Shown here: in pieces, positions 33,339 through 41,563 of the stretch
Layout: each line of letters starts with the position of its first letter
Position numbering within the stretch: the stretch's first letter is position 1
Assembly (NCBI GenBank): GCA_964453335.1
Contig: CAYVOK010000003.1
Coordinates: 123,309 to 187,308, forward strand
Source: VGBO01 sp964453335
GTDB taxonomy: Bacteria > Actinomycetota > Acidimicrobiia > Acidimicrobiales > CAIXPF01
Length of the DNA stretch: 64,000 nt
Direction: 5' to 3'
Translations under genes and position numbers: made by a program
Notes under the pieces: model-generated
Database searches by the model: none
What the model was told of the DNA's origin: nothing
What the model saw: only the letters and a program-made list of their open reading frames with translations

Positions 33339-34240
33339 GACGCCTCCCCCTCGACCCGGCGGGCGTCGAGTTCGGCGAGGCGCTCGAGGAGCGCCCGCTC
33401 CTCGTCGTCGATCCGTGTCGGTACGGCGATGTCGACGGTGACGTAGAGGTCGGCGCCACCGCCGCCCTTGCCCCGCACCCGCAACGACCGGCCGGAGCGG
33501 CTGCCGGCGGGGACGCGGACCCGCACGGTCCCCTCGAGCGTGGGCACGTCGACGTCGGTGCCGAGCACGGCCTGGGGGTAGGTGACCGGCACGGTGACGG
33601 TGACGTCCCGTCCCTTGGGCCCGCCGCGACCGAACTGCGGGTGGGGGCGCACGCCGACCTCGAGCAGGAGGTCGCCGGCCGGGGCGCCGTCGCTGCCGGG
33701 TTCGCCACGGCCGGCGAGGCGGATGGTCTGGCCGTCGACGACGCCCGCGGGGATGCGGGTGCGGACCTGGCGACCGCCGACGGCGAGGGTGGTCTCGACG
33801 CCGCGGACGGCGTCGACGAAGTCGAGGGTCATCGAGGCGTGCACGTCCCGACCGGGACGGGGCCCGCGCTGCCCGCGGAACCCGCCGCCGAAGAACCCGC
33901 CGAGCAGATCGCCGAGGTCGACGTCGCCGAGATCACCTGGCCCGAACGTGAAACCGCCGGCCCCACGGCCACCGGGGCCGCCGACACGGGGACCGCCGGC
34001 TCTCGCGAGGCGCCGCACCTCGTCGTACTCCTTGCGGGTCGCCGGGTCGGCGAGGATCTCCTTCGCCCGGGACACCTTCTTGAACCGTTCCTCGGCGGTG
34101 GCGTCACCCGGGTTGCGGTCGGGGTGCAGGTCGCGCAGCAGGTTCTTGTAGGCCTTCTTGATCTCGGCATCGGTGGCGGTCGGCGCAACGCCGAGCACGG
34201 CGTAGAAGTCGGTGTCGAACCAGTCCTGCTGTGGTGCCAT
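33335..34240 (-). CDS. dnaJ: DnaJ-family co-chaperone (CbpA-type)
   Basis: 301 aa. J-domain DFYAVLGVAPTATDAEIKKAYKNLLRDLHPDRNPGD with the HPD motif, a Gly/Phe-rich linker (GDLLGGFFGGGFRGQRG), then two beta-barrel substrate-binding domains. No CXXCXGXG zinc repeats, so it is a class II (CbpA-like) DnaJ. It stimulates DnaK ATPase. The ATG at 34240 agrees with family starts. First gene of the dnaJ-hspR-clpB operon. Confidence 0.93.
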   Translation of the reverse strand: MAPQQDWFDTDFYAVLGVAPTATDAEIKKAYKNLLRDLHPDRNPGDATAEERFKKVSRAKEILADPATRKEYDEVRRLARAGGPRVGGPGGRGAGGFTFGPGDLGDVDLGDLLGGFFGGGFRGQRGPRPGRDVHASMTLDFVDAVRGVETTLAVGGRQVRTRIPAGVVDGQTIRLAGRGEPGSDGAPAGDLLLEVGVRPHPQFGRGGPKGRDVTVTVPVTYPQAVLGTDVDVPTLEGTVRVRVPAGSRSGRSLRVRGKGGGGADLYVTVDIAVPTRIDDEERALLERLAELDARRVEGEAS

Positions 34241-34267
34241 CGTCGGGTCGTCCGTCCCACGCTCGCG

Positions 34268-34290
34268 AGTTGAGTACAGATCACTCAACT
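34268..34290. promoter_or_regulatory. HAIR operator (HspR-binding inverted repeat)
   Basis: AGTTGAGT-N7-ACTCAACT is a perfect 8-bp inverted repeat separated by 7 nt, matching the published HAIR form CTTGAGT-N7-ACTCAAG in arm spacing and in GAGT/ACTC cores. It lies 28 bp upstream of the dnaJ start and 38 bp before the -10 box of the divergent rhodanese gene. Confidence 0.88.
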
Positions 34291-34328
34291 TCGTTGATCA
34301 CCACGGTATTCCCCCGAAGGGCCGCGCC

Positions 34329-34334
34329 TACGCT
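34329..34334 (+). promoter_or_regulatory. Leaderless -10 box for the rhodanese gene
   Basis: TACGCT lies 6 nt before the GTG at 34341. Confidence 0.55.
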
Positions 34335-34340
34335 CGGGAC

Positions 34341-35189
34341 GTGCTCCCGCCCATCGTCCCGGTCGACCTGCTCCTCGCCCGCCGCGCCGAACCCGGCGTC
34401 GATCTCGTGGCGGTCGACGTGCGCTGGTACCTCGACGGCCGCTCCGGTACGGAGGCGTTCCGGGCCGGCCACATCCCCGGTGCACGCTGGATCGACCTCG
34501 ACGCCGTCGTCGCCGGACCCCCGGGTCCGGCCGGTGGACGCCATCCGCTGCCCGACCCCGACGTGTTCGCCGCAGGCCTCGCCGCGATCGGTGTCGGTGA
34601 CCGGACCGAGGTGGTCGCCTACGACGACGCCGGCGGGATGGCCGCCGGGCGGCTCGTGTGGATGTTGCGGACCCTCGGCGGTTCGGCCGGCCTGCTGGAC
34701 GGCGGCATCGGTGCGTGGACCGGTCCGCTCGCAACGGGCGACGCCGACCCCGTCGCACCGACGACCCGGCGCGCCCTCCCCTGGCCTGCGCACGCCGTCG
34801 CCACCATCGACGAGGTCGCCGACCGACCGGCGGACACGATCCTCCTCGACGCCCGGGCGCCCGAGCGCTACCGCGGCGACGTCGAACCGGTCGATCCGCG
34901 TGCCGGTCACATCCCCGGTGCGGTGAACGTGCCCTTCAGCGGGAACCTCGACGCGTCCGGTCGGTTCCTCGGGCCGACCGAACTCGCGGCGCGCTACGCC
35001 GAGGTCGGCATCGACGTCGGCGACACCGGCGGCAACGTCATCGTGTCCTGCGGGTCCGGGGTGAGCGCATGCCACGACCTGCTCGCGATGGAGGCGGCCG
35101 GCATCACCAGAGCGCGCCTCTTCGTCGGATCGTGGTCGGCGTGGTCGTCGGACCCCGCCCGGGAGGCGGCGACCGGCCCTACGCCGTGA
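34341..35189 (+). CDS. Rhodanese-family sulfurtransferase
   Basis: 282 aa tandem rhodanese (thiosulfate or 3-mercaptopyruvate sulfurtransferase). The first domain shows VDVRWYLDGRSGTEAFRAGHIPGARWIDLD, the second LLDARAPERYRGDVEPVDPRAGHIPGAVNVP and the active loop VSCGSGVSACHDLLAME with the catalytic Cys. It moves sulfane sulfur to thiols or cyanide. GTG 34341 matches the family start. The HAIR operator lies just upstream, so heat shock may affect it. Confidence 0.9.
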   Translation: MLPPIVPVDLLLARRAEPGVDLVAVDVRWYLDGRSGTEAFRAGHIPGARWIDLDAVVAGPPGPAGGRHPLPDPDVFAAGLAAIGVGDRTEVVAYDDAGGMAAGRLVWMLRTLGGSAGLLDGGIGAWTGPLATGDADPVAPTTRRALPWPAHAVATIDEVADRPADTILLDARAPERYRGDVEPVDPRAGHIPGAVNVPFSGNLDASGRFLGPTELAARYAEVGIDVGDTGGNVIVSCGSGVSACHDLLAMEAAGITRARLFVGSWSAWSSDPAREAATGPTP

Positions 35190-36321
35190 CCCGGCGCCGG
35201 AACCCGAGGTTCGCGAGCGCCAGCACCCAGGCGACCACCATCGCTGCCGCCGCGCCGCCGAAGGTGACCCTCACCCCGTAGGCGCCGTACACCGGCGCGA
35301 TCACGAGCGCCGCGATCGCAGCGGTCGACTGCTGGGTCGCTGCGAGCAGTCCCTGCCCGGCTGCGACCTCGTCGGGCTCGCACTCACGCACGACCGCCGC
35401 CTGGGTCGCCGGGAAGTTCACCCCGTCGACGAGGCAGTGTGCGACGGCGATGCCGGTGAGGACCACCACCGACGACGACCACCCGTACGCCGCCATGAAC
35501 GGCACGGACGCGATGACGCCGACGAGGTCGGCGCGCAGCGCCCCGAACCGGTCGGCGATCCTCCCGCCGATGGGTGCGGCGACGGCGAGCGGGACCCCGA
35601 ACGCGGCGAGCGTCGCGCTGATCACGAGCGGCGACGAACCGAGGTCGGTCAGATACCGGGCCCAGATCGTGTCGAACACGCCGATCGCGCCGTAGGTGGC
35701 GACGCCGAGCAGGAGTGCGGCGCGCAGACGCGGTCGGCCGAGCAGACGGCGGAGCACCGGTCGTTCGTCGGCGCTGCGCTCGACGACCGGCACCGGTGGG
35801 AAGCGCACCCGGGCCACGGCCGGGATCAGCACCGCGATCCCGGCGGCGATCACCGCGAACGCGACGGGGAGCGACGAGCGGGTGGCGATCGCGGCGGCGA
35901 TCGGCGCGCCGAGCACGAACCCGACGATGTCGAAGACGAGCAGGCTGCCGAGCGCCCCGCCGACCCGGTCGGGACGGAGGACGACGACGAGTTTGCGGGC
36001 GGCGGTGACGGCGAGCGCTGCTCCGAGCCCGGTCGCCGCCCGGCCGACGACGAGCTGCGGGAACCCGGTCGCCGTACCGGTGAGCAACGCCCCCGTGCAC
36101 GCCGCGCCGAGGCCGGCGAGCACCATGCGCCGGGCGTGCCCACGGTCGGCGAACCGGGCCAGACCGAGCTGCGCGGCGAGGCCGGCGACGAACGACGCCG
36201 CGACGACCGGCCCGAGGGTCCAGGTCGGCAGACCGTTGCGGTCCTGCAACTCAGGCAGGAGGGCGAAGAGCGCGCCGTTGCCGGATGCGACCGCGAACGC
36301 CAGCGCTGCGAGGAGGCGCAC
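35179..36321 (-). CDS. Major facilitator superfamily transporter
   Basis: 380 aa with 12 predicted membrane segments in two halves. The loop between segments 2 and 3, LGLARFADRGHARRMVLAGL, and its counterpart IADRFGALRADLVG are MFS-like. The GTG at 36321 is the first plausible start after the amidase stop, though an upstream non-ATG start is possible. It probably exports a small molecule or drug. Overlaps the convergent rhodanese stop by 11 bp. Confidence 0.78.
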   Translation of the reverse strand: MRLLAALAFAVASGNGALFALLPELQDRNGLPTWTLGPVVAASFVAGLAAQLGLARFADRGHARRMVLAGLGAACTGALLTGTATGFPQLVVGRAATGLGAALAVTAARKLVVVLRPDRVGGALGSLLVFDIVGFVLGAPIAAAIATRSSLPVAFAVIAAGIAVLIPAVARVRFPPVPVVERSADERPVLRRLLGRPRLRAALLLGVATYGAIGVFDTIWARYLTDLGSSPLVISATLAAFGVPLAVAAPIGGRIADRFGALRADLVGVIASVPFMAAYGWSSSVVVLTGIAVAHCLVDGVNFPATQAAVVRECEPDEVAAGQGLLAATQQSTAAIAALVIAPVYGAYGVRVTFGGAAAAMVVAWVLALANLGFRRRVTA

Positions 36322-36350
36322 CCCCGCGGTGCGGGGGACGCGTTCGGGAC

Positions 36351-37790
36351 TCAGAAGCCGGGCGGCGTCGGACAGGGTCCGACGACCGCTTCGAGCGCCC
36401 GGGCGAACGCGAGCGTCGTCCGGTCGCCGAGGTAGGGGCCGACGATCTGTACGCCGACGGGCAGACCCGACGCCGCGACGCCGACCGGCACGACCGTCGC
36501 CGGCAACCAGCACGCGCCGGCGTGGGCCATCCACATGTTCACGTCCCAGTACGCACGGTCGCGGAGTTCGGTGCTCACCACACGACCCGCGATCGGCTCG
36601 CTGTGGTCGTGGGGGAAGGCCACACACGGCATGACCGGCAGCAGCAACACGTCGTGGTGGGCGAAGAACTCCTCGAACCGCAGGCGCATCTGCAGACGGC
36701 TCTCGTTGTTCGACAGCCAGTCACGGTGGCGCATCGCCGTGTTCCGCTTGGTCACCGCGACCGGGTTGTCGCCCGTCGCGGTCGCCATCCGTTCGATCTC
36801 GTTGCGGTCGTACCCGCCGGCGAGCGCCGCCTGCAGCAGCGCGTAGAACCGCTGTGCCGCCTTCTCGAGGGGAACCGCCGGTCGCGCGGAGGTGTCGACG
36901 TGGGCGCCGGCCCGACCGAGCGCGTCGACCATCGACGCGAACACGTCCGCGACCTCGGGATCGACCGGGCAGGCCGGGTCGTCGAGCCACGCCGCGATCC
37001 GGAACTCGCCGAGGCCGGTGGCCCGGGCCGCCGGGAGGTCGAGCCGCCAGCCCGGGGTGTTCCACCGGTCGGGGCCGCTCATCAGGTCGAGCGCCAGCTC
37101 GAGGTCGTCGGTGGTGCGGGCCATGGGGCCGGCGACGGCGAGGTCGGCCTGGGTGAGGGTGCCGGGCGGACCGGGGATCTGACCGTGCGCCGGCACGATC
37201 CCGTAGGTCGGCTTGTGGCCGTACACGCCGCTCATGTGGGCGGGAAGGCGGATGGACCCGCCGATGTCGGAGCCCACCTCGAGCGGGGTGAACCGGCAGG
37301 CGAGCGCCGCTGCGGAACCGCCCGAGGAACCACCGGGCGTCCGGCTCTCGTTCCACGGGTTCGTGGTCGTGCCGAAGATCTCGTTGTAGCTCTGCATGTC
37401 GCCGGCGTAGATCGGCAGGTTCGTCTTGCCGAAGATCACCGCGCCGGCGCGCCGCAGCGCCGCGACGGGCCACGCGTCCTCGTCGGGGACGTGACCGGAG
37501 AGCTCGGGGGCGCCGGACGTCGTGCGCAGCCCCTGCGTGGAGAAACTGTCCTTGATCGTCATCGGCACGCCGTGGAGCGGACCGCTGATCGCACCCTGCG
37601 CGACCGCGCCATCGGCGGCGTCGGCCTCCCGTCGAGCCCGTTCGAGGTCGAAGGTCACGACGCTGTTCACCGTGCGGTCGAGTCGGCCGATGCGGTCGAG
37701 CAGGTGCTCGAGCGCGCCACGCGCCGTCGTCCGCCCCTCCCGGATCGCCGCCGCCAGTTCGATCGCACCGAGTTCGTGCAGTTCGGCCAT
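36351..37790 (-). CDS. Amidase (amidase signature family)
   Basis: 479 aa with the Ser-cisSer-Lys triad: Lys in GVPMTIKDSFS, the cis-Ser in RTPGGSSGGSAAALA, and the nucleophile region EVGSDIGGSIRLPAHM. It hydrolyses amides to acids and ammonia. The ATG has GGAGGGAG upstream. The next gene on the strand is the MFS transporter, 29 bp downstream, so the two may be co-transcribed. Substrate unknown; the fold also covers GatA-like proteins, but no GatB/C genes are near. Confidence 0.9.
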   Translation of the reverse strand: MAELHELGAIELAAAIREGRTTARGALEHLLDRIGRLDRTVNSVVTFDLERARREADAADGAVAQGAISGPLHGVPMTIKDSFSTQGLRTTSGAPELSGHVPDEDAWPVAALRRAGAVIFGKTNLPIYAGDMQSYNEIFGTTTNPWNESRTPGGSSGGSAAALACRFTPLEVGSDIGGSIRLPAHMSGVYGHKPTYGIVPAHGQIPGPPGTLTQADLAVAGPMARTTDDLELALDLMSGPDRWNTPGWRLDLPAARATGLGEFRIAAWLDDPACPVDPEVADVFASMVDALGRAGAHVDTSARPAVPLEKAAQRFYALLQAALAGGYDRNEIERMATATGDNPVAVTKRNTAMRHRDWLSNNESRLQMRLRFEEFFAHHDVLLLPVMPCVAFPHDHSEPIAGRVVSTELRDRAYWDVNMWMAHAGACWLPATVVPVGVAASGLPVGVQIVGPYLGDRTTLAFARALEAVVGPCPTPPGF

Positions 37791-37836
37791 CGTCGCTCCC
37801 TCCGTCGTGCCCGCGCAGTGTAGGTCCGCGCCGCCG

Positions 37837-37842
37837 TAGCCT
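37837..37842 (+). promoter_or_regulatory. Leaderless -10 box for the MBL-fold gene
   Basis: TAGCCT lies 9 nt before the ATG at 37852; a GTG directly abuts the box at 37843 and is a less likely start. Confidence 0.5.
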
Positions 37843-37851
37843 GTGCGGCCG

Positions 37852-38664
37852 ATGCCCGCTCCGGTCGATCCCGTCCTCGTCCCCCTCGGCCCCGGCGTGT
37901 GGGCGCACGTCGGCGCCGGCCGGTACGGCCGCGCGAACGCCGGGGTCGTCGTCGACGACGACGGCACGACGATGGTCGACACCCTCGTCGCCCCGGCGTT
38001 CGGCGCACCGCTCGCGGAGGCGGTCGTGCAGGTGGCGCCAGCGGTGCGACGGGTGGTGCTCACGTCGTCGCACGTGCCCTTCGTCGGCGGGTCGACGGCG
38101 TTCACGCAGGCCGCGTTCTACGGCGCCGCGCACACCTCGGAGATGCTCGACCTGCCGCCGAACGTCGCCGGGTACCGCCGACTCTTCCCCGACCTCGCCG
38201 GATGGTTCGACGACGAGTTCCGCACGCGTCCGATCTCGCACACGGTGGGCGAGGCCGCCTACCTCACGGCTCGCGTCGTCGCGCTGCCCCTCGCCGGTCA
38301 GGCACCGGGGAACCTCGTCGCCGTCGTGCCCGACGCCGGTGTGCTCTTCGCCGGTGCGCTCGCGACGTTCGGGACCACCCCACTCGCGTTCGACGGCGAT
38401 CCGGGGGTGTGGGCGTCGACGTTGCGCGACCTGTGCGGCACGGCGACGACCGTCGTGCCCGGGCACGGGCCGGTCGGCGGCGACGACGATCTGCGCGTCC
38501 TCGCCGACTACCTCGACTGCTGCGTCGCCGGCGCCGTGCCCGCCGGCCCCTGGGACCGCTGGCACGACCGCCACTTCGACGTCGTCAACATCGAACGGGC
38601 ACGCATGTTGCGTGACGGCGAGCCGGGCCCGCCGCCGTCGATGCTGCGGCTCCTCGGGCTCTAG
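37852..38664 (+). CDS. Metallo-beta-lactamase-fold protein with degenerate metal site
   Basis: 270 aa. The N-terminus VWAHVGAGRYGRANAGVVVDDDGTTMVDTLV is a standard MBL beta-sheet start. The metal loop reads LTSSHVPFVGGS instead of THxHxDHxGG, so three of four ligands are missing; VVPGHGPVGG retains a later His. A catalytic zinc site is therefore unlikely. Its stop interlocks with the carD stop in CTAG. Function unknown. Confidence 0.75.
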   Translation: MPAPVDPVLVPLGPGVWAHVGAGRYGRANAGVVVDDDGTTMVDTLVAPAFGAPLAEAVVQVAPAVRRVVLTSSHVPFVGGSTAFTQAAFYGAAHTSEMLDLPPNVAGYRRLFPDLAGWFDDEFRTRPISHTVGEAAYLTARVVALPLAGQAPGNLVAVVPDAGVLFAGALATFGTTPLAFDGDPGVWASTLRDLCGTATTVVPGHGPVGGDDDLRVLADYLDCCVAGAVPAGPWDRWHDRHFDVVNIERARMLRDGEPGPPPSMLRLLGL

Positions 38665-39140
38665 GCGAGCTGCGCCTTCACCTGGGCGAGCGCGTCGTCC
38701 TCGCTCACGTCGAGCGCGAAGCTGAGCTCGGACACGAGCACCGACTGCGCCTTCTGCAGCATCGACTTCTCACCGGCGGAGAGGCCCTTCGACGCCTCAC
38801 GCAGTGCGAGGTTCCGCACGACCTCGGCGACCTGGTACACGTCGCCCGACTTGAGCTTCTCCTGGTGGTTCTTGAACCGCCGGCTCCAGTTCGCGGGCTC
38901 GCGCACGTCCTTCTTCGCGAGCAGTTCGAACAGGTCCTCGACGTCCTCGGTGGAGATCGGGAGACGCATCCCGACGTCCTCCGCCTTGTCGGCGGGCACC
39001 GACAGGGTGAGGTCGCCGTGCGCCATCTTCAGCACGAGGTACTTCCGCTTCTCACCGAACGCGACCTTCGTCTCGACGCGCTCGATGATGGCAGCGCCGT
39101 GATGGGGGTACACGACCCGATCGCCGGTCTTGAACGGCAT
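38661..39140 (-). CDS. carD: CarD-family transcriptional regulator
   Basis: 159 aa. The N-terminal RNA-polymerase-interacting domain starts FKTGDRVVYPHHGAAIIERVE, followed by the KKDVREPANWSRRFKNHQEKLKSGDVYQVAEVVRNL DNA-binding helical domain. CarD stabilises RNA polymerase open complexes at rRNA and other promoters in actinobacteria. GGAGTCTC precedes ATG 39140. Essential in mycobacteria. Confidence 0.93.
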   Translation of the reverse strand: MPFKTGDRVVYPHHGAAIIERVETKVAFGEKRKYLVLKMAHGDLTLSVPADKAEDVGMRLPISTEDVEDLFELLAKKDVREPANWSRRFKNHQEKLKSGDVYQVAEVVRNLALREASKGLSAGEKSMLQKAQSVLVSELSFALDVSEDDALAQVKAQLA

Positions 39141-39235
39141 GAGACTCCTGAGCGTGTCGTTCGGGGGGCGGGAGCCGCGATGCTACCGGCGGGCGGTGGC
39201 CCGTGCGGGAACGCAGCGGTGTGCCGACGGGCCGG

Positions 39236-39691
39236 TCAGGCGTAGGCGCGGTAGATGCACTCGGCGACGCAGGACGGCTTCTCGGAACCCTCGGTCTGGA
39301 AGGTGAGCTCGACCGCGTACTGCACGCCACCGGCGACGTCGTCGACCGAGACGAGCTTGGCGCCCATGTGCACGCGGGCACCGACCGGTACCGGGGCCAT
39401 GAAGCGGACCTTGTTGCAGCCGTAGTTCACGCCCATCGACACGCCGCGCAGCACGAGCACCTGCTCCATGAGCGCCGGCGCGAGCGACAGGGTGAGGTAG
39501 CCGTGGGCGATCGGGCCGCCGAAGGGGCCGGCCTTCGCCCGCTCCACGTCGAGGTGGATCCACTGGTGGTCGCCGGTCGCGTCCGCGAAGAGCTGCACCT
39601 GCTCCTGGGTGACGGTCACCCACTCCGACCAGCCCAGCTGCTCGCCGACCTTGGTCTTCAGTTCGTCCAGTCCGTTCACGACAGTCGCCAT
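39236..39691 (-). CDS. MaoC-like dehydratase ((R)-specific enoyl-CoA hydratase)
   Basis: 151 aa single hotdog. Active-site motif FADATGDHQWIHLDVERAK contains the Asp and His needed for hydration, and GPFGGPIAHGYLTLSLAPALM continues the substrate pocket. It adds water to trans-2-enoyl-CoA to give (R)-3-hydroxyacyl-CoA. A weak ribosome site (GGAG) precedes ATG 39691. It probably acts in beta-oxidation or polyester supply. Confidence 0.88.
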   Translation of the reverse strand: MATVVNGLDELKTKVGEQLGWSEWVTVTQEQVQLFADATGDHQWIHLDVERAKAGPFGGPIAHGYLTLSLAPALMEQVLVLRGVSMGVNYGCNKVRFMAPVPVGARVHMGAKLVSVDDVAGGVQYAVELTFQTEGSEKPSCVAECIYRAYA

Positions 39692-39738
39692 ACCGACATG
39701 CTGCCGCTCCGGGGTGGTCCGGCGCCACTACGTCGGGT

Positions 39739-40815
39739 TCAGTCGGCCCCGACGACGATGCGACCGGGGGTGCCGGTGGCGAGTTCGCCGACCACCGCGG
39801 CCGGGTGTCCGGCTGCCCTGAGCCCGGCGACGAGGGCGGCGGCGGCGGACCGGGGAACGCTCACGAGCAACCCGCCGGAGGTCTGCGGGTCGGCGAGCAC
39901 GGGAGCCCACCTGTCCGGGTCGACGCCGTCCCCCCAGGCGAGGAGCCCGTCGACGAGCTCGAGGTTGCGTGCGGTCCCGCCGGGGACGTTGCCCGCGGCG
40001 ACGAGGTCGGCCACCCCGGGGAGGAGCGGCAACGCCGTCGTGTCGAGGATCGCCTCGAGTCCGCTCGCCGCCGCCATCCGATGCAGGTGACCGAGCAGGC
40101 CGAACCCGGTGACGTCGGTCCCTGCGGTCGCACCGGCGGCGAGCGCGGCGGTCGAGGCGTCCGCGTTGAGTGTGGTCATCGACCGCACCGCAGCGTCGTA
40201 TGCGGCGGCGAGCCCTCCCCCGGCGCCGACGGCGGATGCGTCGGCCCGCTTGTGTGCGGTCGCGATCACCCCGGTGCCGAGCGCCTTGGTGAGCACGAGC
40301 ACCTGCCCGGCGGTCGCTCCGGCGTTGGTGAGCAGGCGGTCCGGGTCGGCCTCACCGATGACGGCCTGACCGAAGAGCGGTTCGGGTCCGTCGACGGTGT
40401 GGCCCCCGACGACGAGCCATCCGCCCGTCGCTGCGACCTCGTTCGCGCCGTCGAGCACGTCACCGAGGAGGTCGAGGTCGAGGCGGTCCTTCGGCCAGGC
40501 GACGATGTTCAGCGCGAACAGCGGGGTGCCGCCCATCGCATACACGTCGCTCGCGGCGTTCGCCGCGGCGATCCGACCCCAGGTCCGGGCGTCGTCGACG
40601 ATCGGTGTGAAGAAGTCGACGGTGGCGATCAGGGCGCGCCCGTCCGGGCGGCGCCACACGGCCGCGTCGTCGACCGCGTCCGCGCCGACGAGGAGGTCGG
40701 GATGGGACGGAACGTGCAGTCGGCGCAGAACCTGCGCCAGCTCGGTCGGACCGAGCTTGCACGCTCAACCCGCGCCGTGGCTGAAGGCGGTGAGCCGGAG
40801 CTGCTCGATCGTCAC
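39739..40815 (-). CDS. selD: Selenide, water dikinase SelD, itself a selenoprotein (Sec17)
   Basis: 358 aa if UGA is read as selenocysteine. SelD makes selenophosphate from selenide and ATP. From GTG 40815 the protein begins MTIEQLRLTAFSHGAG-U-ACKLGPTEL, where the in-frame TGA at 40765-40767 occupies the catalytic Sec/Cys position; SHGAGCGCK is the usual form. Downstream, the frame continues through ATVDFFTPIVDDARTWG, AMGGTPLFALN, GGHTVDGPEP, LTKALGTGV and TSGGLLVSVP, all SelD motifs. A SECIS-like hairpin follows the UGA by 7 nt. Conventional annotation would begin at GTG 40659 and miss 52 residues. Confidence 0.93.
40739..40757 (-). promoter_or_regulatory. Bacterial SECIS-like hairpin in selD mRNA
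   Basis: A perfect 8-bp stem AGCTCGGT/ACCGAGCT with a CCG loop lies 7 nt after the UGA codon (40765-40767) on the minus strand; an outer GCG/CGC pairing may extend it. Its position just after the UGA fits the bacterial SECIS that recruits SelB. Selectivity of SelB binding is not testable by eye. Confidence 0.7.
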
Positions 40816-40822
40816 GGCCCGA

Positions 40823-40828
40823 AGGCTA
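40823..40828 (-). promoter_or_regulatory. Leaderless -10 box for selD
   Basis: TAGCCT on the minus strand, 7 nt before the GTG at 40815. It supports this upstream start for selD. Confidence 0.6.
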
Positions 40829-40845
40829 GCGGCGGGTCCTCGCGC

Positions 40846-41097
40846 TCAGAGCCGGCCGCCGAAGCGACCGGAGACGTCGGTGAGGAGCAGCCGGCCGGTC
40901 GACGTGGTCGACGCCACGTACGCCGGCCGGCCGTCGTGGTCGAGTTCGACGCGGTTGCCGCGCCGGTGCACCTCGAAGGGGCCGCCGAGGTCGGTCTCGA
41001 TCGCGGCGCGGTGCTTCTCGACGAGCAACAGCAGCCGCTCGGTGGAGCGGCGCTGGAACTCTTCGATGTCGAGATCGACGTACTCGTCGATGCCCAC
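40846..41097 (-). CDS. Small hypothetical protein (83 aa)
   Basis: 83 aa from GTG 41097 (GGAGG lies 10 nt upstream). Two-part composition: an N-terminal helix EYVDLDIEEFQRRSTERLLLLVEKHRAAIE and a beta-rich half with FEVHRRGNRVELDHDGRPAYVASTTSTGRLLLTDV. No signal or membrane segment. The even mix of acidic and basic residues is typical of a cytosolic protein. No homologue recognised; the gene follows the HadB-like gene by 38 bp. Confidence 0.6.
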   Translation of the reverse strand: MGIDEYVDLDIEEFQRRSTERLLLLVEKHRAAIETDLGGPFEVHRRGNRVELDHDGRPAYVASTTSTGRLLLTDVSGRFGGRL

Positions 41098-41135
41098 GAC
41101 GGGAACGACCCTCCGAGGTGCCGACTCGTCCCGGG

Positions 41136-41552
41136 TCAGCCGATCCGAGCGGTCGCGTCGCCCGTCATGACGACCTCGCCCTTGTCGTTGGTGGTCGTGA
41201 TGGCGAGATCGGCGAGCGTCGTGCCGTCCTCGGTGCGCACTGCGGTGACCTCGGCACGAGCGACGAGCGTGTCCCCCGGCCACACCTGCCGCACGAAGCG
41301 CACCCCGTAGTACGTGAGGCGACCGTCGCCCACGTAGTTCGTGAGCATCTTGCCGGTCATACCCATGGTGAGCATCCCGTGCGCGAACACGGTCGGGTAG
41401 CCCGCCACCTGGGTGGCGAACACCTCGTCGGTGTGGATCGGGTTGTAGTCACCCGACGCGCCGGCGTACTGCACGATCTGGGTGCGGCTGAGGTTCTCGA
41501 CGATGGTCTCCTCGTAGGAGTCGCCGATCTTGGTGGTTGCTGCGAGCGGCAT
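41136..41552 (-). CDS. MaoC/HadB-like hydroxyacyl dehydratase subunit
   Basis: 138 aa hotdog. The catalytic motif YAGASGDYNPIHTDEVFATQV retains Asp and His, as in the catalytic HadB subunit of mycobacterial (3R)-hydroxyacyl-ACP dehydratases. GYPTVFAHGMLTMGMTGKML continues the fold. It directly follows a HadA-like partner (11 bp gap), and together they are expected to form a heterodimer. Acyl-ACP versus acyl-CoA substrate not known. Confidence 0.85.
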   Translation of the reverse strand: MPLAATTKIGDSYEETIVENLSRTQIVQYAGASGDYNPIHTDEVFATQVAGYPTVFAHGMLTMGMTGKMLTNYVGDGRLTYYGVRFVRQVWPGDTLVARAEVTAVRTEDGTTLADLAITTTNDKGEVVMTGDATARIG

Positions 41553-41563
41553 CGTTCCCGTCC

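Noticed and set aside
40109..41170. Plus-strand open frames opposite selD and the hypothetical gene
   Set aside because: Low-complexity composition and no ribosome site; the opposite strand has clear SelD motifs.
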